Of a stretch of DNA of 64,000 bases, positions 46,027 to 53,346 are shown in pieces. Position 1 is the first letter of the stretch. Every line of letters begins with the position of its first letter. The notes beneath the pieces were generated by a model. The model was given only the letters and a program-made list of their open reading frames with translations, did no database searches and was not told the origin of the DNA. The translations under genes and the position numbers were made by a program. Origin of the DNA: a gamma proteobacterium symbiont of Ctena orbiculata (GTDB lineage Bacteria; Pseudomonadota; Gammaproteobacteria; Chromatiales; Chromatiaceae); contig QBVC01000019.1 of the NCBI GenBank assembly GCA_003058495.1, positions 124,001 to 188,000 of the forward strand, read 5' to 3'.

Positions 46027-47520
46027 ATGAAATGCTTCGGTAATGGTCGATTCAGCGCAATATTGGGGAGTGTTGCAGCGGGAATCACGCTGCTGCTGCA
46101 AGTCTCGACGGTAGATGCTGCAAGACCGTCTGGCGAGATTGGTAAAGATTGGGGTAACCCGAAAGGCCACGAATGTGTCGAGTGTCACTGGATGGAAGAT
46201 CCAGGTCTGACCATGGAGTGGAACAACAGCCAGCATGGACAGAGTGGCGTCAACTGCCTCGACTGTCACGAGGCCAAAGCGGAAGACAAGGATGGATTCG
46301 AACATGAGGGACAGCGCATCTCCATCATCGTGACGCCTAAGGACTGCTCCAAGTGTCACTCCGTTGAATTCGAAGAGATGGACGGCTCCCACCACTCCAA
46401 AGGCGGCCAGATCCTGGCATCCCTCGATAACCTGCTCGGTGAAGTGGTCGGTGGTCCGGCGGCGGTGAATGCCGGTTGCCGTCAGTGTCACGGTTCCAAG
46501 GTCGAAATCGGCGATGACGGCAAACCGCTGCCGACCACCTGGCCCAACACCGGTATCGGCCGCCTCAATCCTGACGGTTCCGCCGGCTCCTGTACCGCCT
46601 GTCACGGTCGCCATCGTTTCTCCAAGGCCCAGGCCCGCACACCTGACACCTGCGGCAAGTGTCACGTCGGTCCCGACCATCCGCAGATCGAGGTCTACAA
46701 CGAGTCCAAGCACGGCATCATCTATCGCGCCAAGGTCGATGAGATGAACATGGAGTCGGACAAATGGGTCGCCGGTGTTGACTACTCTGCAGCTCCCACC
46801 TGTGCCACCTGCCACATGAGCGCCGGCGGTAAAGAGGGCAAGACCCATAACGTGGGTGACCGTATCTCCTGGACCCTGCGTCCGCCGATCTCCCAGAAGA
46901 TCAACCTGGTGCGTCTGGAAAACGGTCAGGAATTTGACGTTAAGGAGGGTAAGAAAATACCCAAGGTCGGCGACAAGGCCAAGGGCTCTACTGTTATCGA
47001 AGTGGTTACCTGGAAAGAGCGCCGCAAAAAGATGCAGGAGGTCTGCAAGGCCTGCCACAGCGACAGTGTCATCAACGGTCACTACAACCAGTTCGACAAC
47101 GTGGTGGAGCTCTACAACGAGAAATTCGCCAAACCGATCGCAGCTGTGATGGGTGAGTTGAAAAAGAACGGCTATATCACCAAGGCCCCGTTTGACGACA
47201 AGATCGAGTGGACCTGGTGGGAGATCTGGCATCACGAAGGTCGTCGTGCCCGTCACGGCGCCTCCATGAGTGGTCCCGACTATACCTGGTGGCATGGTAT
47301 CTATGACGTTGCCAAGCATACCTACATGAAGTGGATACCTGAGCTGAAGGATGTCTCAATGAAGAAAGACGGCAACGAGGACTTCGCCAACAAGATGCTG
47401 GACAAGTACTTCAAGCCGATCGACGGCCACACCTGGTACTTCGAGGGCATGAGCAAAGAAGCCATCGAGAAGGTGCGCAAAGGGTTTGAAGAGCGTTACG
47501 GTAAAGGTGCGCTTAAGTAG
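46027..47520 (+). CDS. Octaheme c-type cytochrome, hydroxylamine oxidoreductase (HAO) family
   Basis: A 497-residue exported protein with an N-terminal signal segment (ILGSVAAGITLLLQVSTVDA) and eight CXXCH motifs at residues 50, 77, 107, 151, 189, 209, 259 and 340. The spacing and segments such as WNNSQHGQSGVNCLDCHEA and VTPKDCSKCHSVEFEEMDGS are typical of the HAO family. A PDYTWWHG segment with Tyr419 lies where an HAO heme-crosslinking tyrosine might be, but this cannot be settled without alignment. It could oxidise hydroxylamine or, like the reductive HAO of Campylobacter relatives, reduce nitrite or hydroxylamine. Start ATG 46027 has a strong Shine-Dalgarno. First gene of a group with flavocytochrome c genes. 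Confidence 0.9.
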   Translation: MKCFGNGRFSAILGSVAAGITLLLQVSTVDAARPSGEIGKDWGNPKGHECVECHWMEDPGLTMEWNNSQHGQSGVNCLDCHEAKAEDKDGFEHEGQRISIIVTPKDCSKCHSVEFEEMDGSHHSKGGQILASLDNLLGEVVGGPAAVNAGCRQCHGSKVEIGDDGKPLPTTWPNTGIGRLNPDGSAGSCTACHGRHRFSKAQARTPDTCGKCHVGPDHPQIEVYNESKHGIIYRAKVDEMNMESDKWVAGVDYSAAPTCATCHMSAGGKEGKTHNVGDRISWTLRPPISQKINLVRLENGQEFDVKEGKKIPKVGDKAKGSTVIEVVTWKERRKKMQEVCKACHSDSVINGHYNQFDNVVELYNEKFAKPIAAVMGELKKNGYITKAPFDDKIEWTWWEIWHHEGRRARHGASMSGPDYTWWHGIYDVAKHTYMKWIPELKDVSMKKDGNEDFANKMLDKYFKPIDGHTWYFEGMSKEAIEKVRKGFEERYGKGALK

Positions 47521-47538
47521 TTCCCTTTAACACCATGT

Positions 47539-47576
47539 ACCCCTTCAGGCTTAACCGCCTGAGGGGGTCTTTTTTT
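47539..47576 (+). terminator. Hairpin and T-run between the octaheme gene and the TPR gene
   Basis: A GC-rich stem (CCCCTTCAGGC paired with GCCTGAGGGG, loop TTAACC) followed by seven T residues. It looks like a rho-independent terminator or partial attenuator about 20 bases after the octaheme stop. It may make the octaheme transcript more abundant than the downstream genes. Confidence 0.8.
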
Positions 47577-47601
47577 CATCTTCCTGTAGCAGAGGTCATT
47601 C

Positions 47602-48048
47602 ATGGGGAGACTACTCATCTATCTGCTGACGATCTCACTCAGCCTGGGTGGACTCACGTCGGTAATGGCACAAGAGAGTGTCGAACAGTTGATCGCGGAT
47701 GCACGGCGTTTATCCGAATCGGGCAACCTGCCTGAAGCACACGCTATACTGATTAAGGCGGTCGAGACAGATCCGCAGTCCTCATTCGCCCATACCCGGC
47801 TTGGGGGGGTGGAACTGTTGCAACGCAACTATCAGTCCGGCATCAAGCGTTTTCAACAGGCGATCATGCTGGACCGCACAAATGCGGATGCCTTCGTCGG
47901 CCTGGCTGTCGCCTACCTGCATCTGGGCCGCTACGCCCTGGCCAGGGAGGCACTGAAAGAAGCGGAGCAACTGGGTCCGTCGAAACAGCAAGATATCGAT
48001 AAAGTACTGGCCTGGCTCGATCAAAGATCCGGAAAACAGGGACATTGA
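47602..48048 (+). CDS. Periplasmic TPR-repeat protein
   Basis: A 148-residue protein with a signal peptide (LLIYLLTISLSLGGLTSVMA) and about three TPR units (ESGNLPEAHAILIKAVETDP, LLQRNYQSGIKRFQQAIMLD, LHLGRYALAREALKEAEQL). TPR proteins act as scaffolds or assembly helpers. Lying between the octaheme cytochrome and the diheme cytochrome, it may assist assembly or docking of the redox partners. No specific family is recognised. Confidence 0.82.
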   Translation: MGRLLIYLLTISLSLGGLTSVMAQESVEQLIADARRLSESGNLPEAHAILIKAVETDPQSSFAHTRLGGVELLQRNYQSGIKRFQQAIMLDRTNADAFVGLAVAYLHLGRYALAREALKEAEQLGPSKQQDIDKVLAWLDQRSGKQGH

Positions 48049-48074
48049 GTCACGGTCCACCTGAGGAGATATTC

Positions 48075-48743
48075 ATGAAAATAAACAGAAAACTGTTAAA
48101 GACACTGATCGTCGGCGTGTTTTTTGGCTGGCTGGTGTCGAGCTGTACCACCACCGACAGTGCAATGAAAAAAGAGGCCGCCGCGCCTGCCGCAAAAGCT
48201 GCGGCAGAGATGGCTCCCGCGAAGCCAAAAGGTGTCCGATCCCCCTCCATGCTGGCCAATACCTGCGCCGGCTGCCATGGCACCGACGGTGCCAGTGCGG
48301 GTGATGCGATGCCCATCATCGGCGGCCTGGAGAAGGAGTATCTGCAGCTCGTGCTCGCCGAGTACAAGAGCGGCGAGCGTGATTCTACCATTATGGGTCG
48401 TATCGCCAAGGGCTACTCTGATAACGAACTGAAGGCGATCGCCTCCTATATCGCCGACAAACCTTGGGTTTCCAGCACAGCCAAGGCTGACAAAAAGCTC
48501 GCGGCGATAGGCAAAAAGATCCATCAAGAGAAGTGCAAAACATGCCATGAGGATGGCGGCCGGGTTCAGGAGGACGATGCTCCCCGTCTGGCAGGACAGT
48601 GGCCGGACTTCACCATGATCTACCTGAAGGACTGCCACAAAAAAGGCCGACGTTGTCAGCCGAGAAAAATGGGTAAACGAGTCTCCCAACTCTCAGAAAA
48701 TGAGTTGCGGGCCATGGCTCACTACTATCTGAGCGAGAAATAA
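48075..48743 (+). CDS. Diheme cytochrome c lipoprotein, FccA-like
   Basis: A 222-residue protein with lipobox LVSSC (Cys24), an Ala/Lys-rich linker, and two cytochrome c domains with CAGCH (residues 64-68) and CKTCH (154-158). Paired repeats (LQLVLAEYKSGERDSTIMGRIAKG and its C-terminal counterpart) match the FccA/SoxF-type diheme cytochromes. FccA normally has a plain signal peptide, so the lipid anchor is unusual. Two extra cysteines (187, 194) lie in the second domain. Start ATG 48075 is 26 bases after the TPR stop; the FccB-like gene follows after 12 bases, implying a flavocytochrome c complex. Confidence 0.88.
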   Translation: MKINRKLLKTLIVGVFFGWLVSSCTTTDSAMKKEAAAPAAKAAAEMAPAKPKGVRSPSMLANTCAGCHGTDGASAGDAMPIIGGLEKEYLQLVLAEYKSGERDSTIMGRIAKGYSDNELKAIASYIADKPWVSSTAKADKKLAAIGKKIHQEKCKTCHEDGGRVQEDDAPRLAGQWPDFTMIYLKDCHKKGRRCQPRKMGKRVSQLSENELRAMAHYYLSEK

Positions 48744-48755
48744 GGGGGGAGCACA

Positions 48756-50042
48756 ATGGCTAAACTGACACGCAGAAATTTTATCAAGGCTGGCGGCGCC
48801 TGTGCGGCGCTTGGTGCCGCGACGGCATTCAGCCCTGCTTCATTCGCTAAAGGCGCCAAAGGCCGCGTGATTGTAATCGGCGGTGGTTATGGCGGTTCCA
48901 TCGCGGCCAAGTATATTAAAAAGGCCGATCCCTCGATCGATGTCACATTGATAGAGAAAAACACCCAGTATGTCTCCTGTCCGCTCAGTAATGAGGTTCT
49001 CGGAGGGGAGCGCGACATCGGCAGCATCACCTTCAACTACAAGGCCATGAGCCAGAACCACAAGGTCAAGGTGGTGCATGACGAGGTGGTGGAGATCGAT
49101 GCGGCCAACCATAGCGTAAAGGTTGCCGGTGGAAATCAATATCAGTATGACAAACTTGTTGTTTCACCGGGTATCGACTTCCGTTTCGAGAAGATCGAAG
49201 GCCATAGCGCCGCGGTGGCCGAGAAGATTCCCCACGCCTGGAAGGCGGGACCCCAAACCACTCTTCTGCACAAGCAGTTGATGGCGATGAAGGACGGCGG
49301 TGTCTGCTATATCGCCGCCCCGCCCAACCCCTTCCGTTGTCCGCCGGGACCCTATGAGCGTGCAGCGCAGATAGCCCACTACTTCAAGCGGCACAAGCCC
49401 AAATCGAAGGTCATCATTCTCGATGCCAAGGACAAGTTCTCCAAGCAGGGCCTCTTCATGCAGGGCTACAAGAAGTTCTACGGCGATACCATTGAGTGGG
49501 TCAGCGGCGCCAACGGCGGTATCATCGAAGCGATCGATGCGGACAACATGACCCTGGTGGGTCAGGTAGACGAGTACAAGGGTGATGTCCTCAACGTTAT
49601 CCCCGCACAGAAGGCGGGTAAGATCGCGCAAATGGCTGGCTTGACCGACGATTCCGGCTGGTGTCCGGTCAATCAGGGCACCTTCGAATCTAAAATCCAT
49701 AAGGATATCTATGTCATCGGCGACGCCAGCATTGCCGGCAAGATGCCCAAGTCGGGTTACGCCGCAAATTCACAGGGCAAGGTCTGCGCCGCTGCAATCG
49801 TTGCCACCCTGAACGGCGAGCCGCCGGGTGAACCATCCTACGTGAACACCTGCTACAGCATCATCTCTCCCGAATGGGGCATCTCGGTGGCCGCGGTCTA
49901 TCAGCTGGTCGACGGCAAGATTGTGGGTGTTAAGGGTGCGGGCGGCCTCTCCCCCATGGATGCCTCTGCGGAGACGAGGGCCGTCGAAGTGCAATATGCG
50001 CGCAGCTGGTTCAAGAACATCACCTCTGACATGTTTACCTAA
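48756..50042 (+). CDS. FccB-like flavocytochrome c sulfide dehydrogenase flavoprotein
   Basis: A 428-residue Tat-exported flavoprotein (signal TRRNFIKAGG) with FAD motif VIVIGGGYGGSIAAKYIKK. Cys75 in YVSCPLSNEV corresponds to the residue that holds FAD covalently in flavocytochrome c. Cys195 (PFRCPPGPYERA) and Cys366 (NTCYSI) fit the redox disulfide that attacks sulfide. YVIGDASIAGKMPKSGYAANSQ is the second FAD-binding segment. It should oxidise sulfide to zero-valent sulfur and pass electrons to the diheme subunit. Orphan FccB-type proteins exist with other substrates, so the substrate is inferred from intact residues. Confidence 0.9.
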   Translation: MAKLTRRNFIKAGGACAALGAATAFSPASFAKGAKGRVIVIGGGYGGSIAAKYIKKADPSIDVTLIEKNTQYVSCPLSNEVLGGERDIGSITFNYKAMSQNHKVKVVHDEVVEIDAANHSVKVAGGNQYQYDKLVVSPGIDFRFEKIEGHSAAVAEKIPHAWKAGPQTTLLHKQLMAMKDGGVCYIAAPPNPFRCPPGPYERAAQIAHYFKRHKPKSKVIILDAKDKFSKQGLFMQGYKKFYGDTIEWVSGANGGIIEAIDADNMTLVGQVDEYKGDVLNVIPAQKAGKIAQMAGLTDDSGWCPVNQGTFESKIHKDIYVIGDASIAGKMPKSGYAANSQGKVCAAAIVATLNGEPPGEPSYVNTCYSIISPEWGISVAAVYQLVDGKIVGVKGAGGLSPMDASAETRAVEVQYARSWFKNITSDMFT

Positions 50043-50085
50043 CAAAAAAAGTCTCGGAAGAGTCACAATTAAAACAGGCAAGTTT

Positions 50086-50110
50086 AGCGCCGCTATGCGG
50101 CGCTTTTTTT
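50086..50110 (+). terminator. Rho-independent terminator of the octaheme/flavocytochrome operon
   Basis: Stem AGCGCCGC paired with GCGGCGCT around a TAT loop, followed by a run of T residues at 50104-50111. Located about 45 bases after the FccB-like stop. Confidence 0.88.
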
Positions 50111-50168
50111 TGCACTCTGCTGATTCGATAGGACAATAAACCGACAACAACCAGTCGCAAATGTTTTT

Positions 50169-50387
50169 AGTCCGCAAATGAACGCGAATGAACGCAAATT
50201 TTGCACTAGCAAATGTTCAGTATAGAAAACCGGGAAAGGAATCTGTGGTGATCACACAGCCCTCTCGCCTTGCCTGGCGGCACAATGCCGCTGGATATGG
50301 TGTGGGCTTGGATCCTATTGACAAAAATATTGCTCACTAGCTATAGCATTAATCCGTTTTGCGTTTATTAGCGTTCATTCGCGGACT
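50169..50387. repeat. Terminal-inverted-repeat element 1
   Basis: About 219 bases bounded by 30-base imperfect inverted repeats: 50169-50198 begins AGTCCGCAAATGAACGCGAA, and the reverse complement of 50358-50387 begins AGTCCGCGAATGAACGCTAA (27 of 30 positions agree). Each end contains smaller CGCAAAT/AACGC units in tandem. No coding frame inside. Related ends occur at 57367-57577 and 58665-58806, so this is a dispersed non-coding element, MITE-like in form. Confidence 0.8.
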
Positions 50388-50393
50388 GAATCC

Positions 50394-51563
50394 CTATCGA
50401 ACGGAACGGTACACGCCCTCGTACTGTCGCTTGTTCATCACCAACTGCCATAGTTGTCCTTGGCGGCTGCGGAAGAAACCCGCGCAGGAGTGCAGGTAGT
50501 ATTTCCACATGCGGTAAAAGCGCTCGTCGTAGCGCTTCTTCAGTTCAGGCCAGGCCCGATCAAAATTCTGCCACCAGGCCATCAGTGTTCGATCATAGTC
50601 GACCCCGAAATTATGCCAATCCTCGATCAGGAATACCGCTTCTGTGGATTTAGTGATCTCCGATGCGGAGGGAAGTTTGCCATTGGGAAAGATATATTTA
50701 TCGATCCATGGGTCCAGTGATTTGACTGTTTTTCGCTGTCCTATGGTCTGCATTAAAAACAGACCGTTGTCGACAAGCAGCCGCCTGACCGTTTTGAAGT
50801 AGGTGCAATAGTTCTTGTGGCCGACATGTTCAAACATCCCCACCGATACCACTTTGTCAAAGCTGCCGGTCATCCTCCGGTAGTCCTGCAGTTCCACCTT
50901 GACGGGAAGGTTTTTACATCGCTCACGTGCCAATTGCTGCTGGGCTTTCGATATGGTGACACCAACCGCACTGACTCCGTAATTCTCGGCTGCATATTGC
51001 ATCAAGCCGCCCCAGCCACAACCTATATCGAGTAATCTTTGTCCGGCTTGCCGTTGCAGCTTACGGCAGATTAAATCGAGTTTGTCACGTTGGGCCTGTT
51101 CCAGGTTATCCGCCGATTCCCAATAGCCGCATGAGTAGCTCATGCTCGAGTCGAGCATGGCTGCGAATACATCGTTGCCGATATCATAGTGTTGTTTGCC
51201 CACCAGAAAGGCTCGCTTTATCGACTGCAGGTTGAATAGATAACGGCGACACAACTCAATCAGCATAGCCAATTTGAACCAGCCGGCGATCTGTTCATCG
51301 ATTCCTGCAGCCATCAAGCGTGTAAACAGCTGATCAAGGGCATGACATCCCCAGTAGCCATGCATGTAGGCCTCCCCAAAGCCGAGCGAACCTTGTGTCA
51401 AGATACACCTGTAGAGTGCTTTGTCATTGACTTGGATGTCCCATGGCCGATTGCCGTTAAAACGAACATCCGCCTTTTCAAGAAGGTCGACAAGCACCTT
51501 GGGGTGGGCAAGCTCTCCCTCTCGCCTGCTATGCAGATCATGATTGATATTCACGACAGGCAT
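50394..51563 (-). CDS. cfa: Cyclopropane-fatty-acyl-phospholipid synthase
   Basis: Methylates the double bond of membrane phospholipid acyl chains with S-adenosylmethionine to form a cyclopropane ring. The 389-residue protein has the LGFGEAYMHGYWGC segment, the YSCGYW motif and the SAM-binding motif RLLDIGCGWGGLMQYAAENY. Further on are FDKVVSVGMFEHVGHKNY (bicarbonate/acid region) and a C-terminal CAGFFRSRQGQLWQ. Typical Cfa length. Confidence 0.95.
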   Translation of the reverse strand: MPVVNINHDLHSRREGELAHPKVLVDLLEKADVRFNGNRPWDIQVNDKALYRCILTQGSLGFGEAYMHGYWGCHALDQLFTRLMAAGIDEQIAGWFKLAMLIELCRRYLFNLQSIKRAFLVGKQHYDIGNDVFAAMLDSSMSYSCGYWESADNLEQAQRDKLDLICRKLQRQAGQRLLDIGCGWGGLMQYAAENYGVSAVGVTISKAQQQLARERCKNLPVKVELQDYRRMTGSFDKVVSVGMFEHVGHKNYCTYFKTVRRLLVDNGLFLMQTIGQRKTVKSLDPWIDKYIFPNGKLPSASEITKSTEAVFLIEDWHNFGVDYDRTLMAWWQNFDRAWPELKKRYDERFYRMWKYYLHSCAGFFRSRQGQLWQLVMNKRQYEGVYRSVR

Positions 51564-52044
51564 CGGCAGCCTCCTCTCAAATGACTGGCTAAAAATCCAC
51601 CCCGCCTATGGTCAATGTTTGAACATTGACAGACGTATTCAGCCGCTCAACATTGGCGCTTGTTTATTGTTGATTATGCAATACCTGCCACAGCGCATTT
51701 GTCCACCACTGACAAGTTGCGACAGGAAATTATTTTTCTTTCCTTATGTGTATAGCTACGTTTAGCGCCTCCGGCCGGTTTCAATTCAAGCAGTCGCAAT
51801 TTGTTACCGCAGCTTTGCCGAATATCTATCCACTTCCGATTGACCGGAATGAAATATCCTGCTGCTGACAACAACAGACCGTCAGATGACAGAAGATTCC
51901 CCGCTACCCGGAGGACACATCGTTCATGTCATGCAATCAAACCGCACCAGACTTTCAATATCTCGTTATATATCCACGCATCCAATGACTCCCTTTATCC
52001 ATAATTAACCCTGCGCAATTCGCTTAATTCGCTGTCATCCTTCT
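51564..52044. other. Intergenic region between cfa and rpfF
   Basis: 481 bases between the cfa start and the rpfF stop, both on the minus strand; it should contain the cfa promoter. No hairpin with a T-run, repeat or credible small gene was noticed. Confidence 0.45.
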
Positions 52045-52959
52045 TTAACCATGACTCTGCATCGGCATTTGAGTCTGTTTTTCCTCTGCCTGCTGCTGAC
52101 TCATCATCTTAGTCTGCGCCCTGACAAGACGCGACATGGCGGAGATATCCCGATCACTGAGGGAAAAGGCTGCATCCACCCAATCATGGGCGATATCCAG
52201 CAATTCCTGTTTCTCCAGGGGCAGGACACGGTTGCGCATATTGAGAACGGATCTTCTGGTGATGTTCGATTTCTTGAGACGCTTGATGAATGACCTGAGC
52301 GCAATCTCACCCTCGCCGGGATCTGCAACCATATCGACAATGCCCATCTCGTAGAGCTGCTCCGCGGTGTAACCCTCGGCGTTGACGATCATCCGCTCCA
52401 CCATAGCGGGAGAGATCCGCCTGGCCAGGAATGAGTAGGCTCCCATGCCGGGGAACATGTTGAATACGACCTCGGGAAACTTAAAGACGGTTCCAGCTTC
52501 AGCAATGATGTAGTCGCTGGAGAGGGCCGCCTCGAATCCAGCACCCAGTGCAGTACCGGTGACCAGTGATATGGTGCGGACATTGGCATTGAGATTGACG
52601 AAATTGGCATACAGTACATCGATACTCAGGTCGGCGTACGCTTGCAGGGTCTGCCGGTCCCCGGAATTTATCATCTCCACGAAGAATTTGAGATCACCGC
52701 CGAGATTGAAAACATCGGGAACATCGGAGGCAAAAACCACAAAGTCAATCTCCTCTGTTGACTCCCCAGCGTTGAGATAGTCACTGGTCCATGATTGGAA
52801 ATTGTTGATATCCTTCAATAATTGGTGTGAGAAACAGGGAATCGCACCGGGGTCCATGGCAAACGTAAGGGTCTTGTAACTCTCGTCATAACGGACATTA
52901 AGTGTGTCGAAAGTGAGTTCAGATAAGGATTGAGTGGGTACGGCTTTCAGCATTTTCAT
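52045..52959 (-). CDS. rpfF: RpfF-family DSF signal synthase (crotonase fold)
   Basis: Enoyl-CoA hydratase-like enzyme; RpfF proteins make the diffusible signal factor, a cis-2-unsaturated fatty acid, from acyl-ACP. The 304-residue product contains DVFNLGGDLKFFVEMINSGD, TISLVTGTALGAGFEAALSSD and FPEVVFNMFPGMGAYSFLARR. Glu143 and Glu163 sit two positions from the catalytic Glu141 and Glu161 of Xanthomonas RpfF, so the active site appears intact. A C-terminal Gln/Met-rich tail (MMSQQQAEEKQTQ) is extra. It is divergent from an RpfC-like sensor kinase, the usual partner. A plain fatty-acid hydratase is less likely. Confidence 0.9.
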   Translation of the reverse strand: MKMLKAVPTQSLSELTFDTLNVRYDESYKTLTFAMDPGAIPCFSHQLLKDINNFQSWTSDYLNAGESTEEIDFVVFASDVPDVFNLGGDLKFFVEMINSGDRQTLQAYADLSIDVLYANFVNLNANVRTISLVTGTALGAGFEAALSSDYIIAEAGTVFKFPEVVFNMFPGMGAYSFLARRISPAMVERMIVNAEGYTAEQLYEMGIVDMVADPGEGEIALRSFIKRLKKSNITRRSVLNMRNRVLPLEKQELLDIAHDWVDAAFSLSDRDISAMSRLVRAQTKMMSQQQAEEKQTQMPMQSHG

Positions 52960-53346
52960 TTCCTCTAGGCATAGGTGTTATTGAGTCTGGTGTCTGATAT
53001 GTTTAGCATCCCATCACGAGATAAAATGCGATGGTGGTTTTATCTTAGGCTTTGCCACCCTAGGATAGAAACAGCATTTCATGAAATGGTTAAAAGAGTG
53101 CGTCATCGTAGCGATATGATCGTGAACCATTTCGGCTTTCCTTGGGAAGGAAAATCCGATAAGCAATTGATCTTGGGCAACATAAAATGCCATTTAACTA
53201 TTTTATGGGAAATTAATTCTTATTATGGGCATAAATTATAGTATTTACAGCCGCTAATATTGTTCTATACATTCACAAAGATGGCTTTTTATACCGATGA
53301 GCGGCCCAGTAAAACCAGGAATCAGTAACTTAGGGGTATCGCGGCC
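52960..53346. other. Divergent promoter region of rpfF and the RpfC-like gene
   Basis: 387 bases, AT-rich from about 53160 on, between two divergent starts; both promoters should lie here. A plus-strand frame (52975-53241, 88 codons) has no family features, and its composition looks non-coding. No palindrome stands out. Confidence 0.5.

Larger units (their letters stand above)
50043..50393. other. Intergenic region with terminator and repeat element
   Basis: 351 bases between the FccB-like stop and the convergent cfa stop. It holds a terminator (50086-50110) and a complete terminal-inverted-repeat element (50169-50387) that ends 7 bases before cfa. Nothing else. Confidence 0.7.

Noticed and set aside
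46027-47520. Octaheme protein as tetrathionate reductase (OTR) or nitrite reductase (ONR)
   Set aside because: Heme spacing and flanking motifs fit the HAO family better; no CXXCK site as in NrfA/ONR is present.
52975-53241. 88-codon plus-strand frame between rpfF and rpfC
   Set aside because: No recognisable motif, no Shine-Dalgarno of note, and it occupies the expected divergent promoter region.
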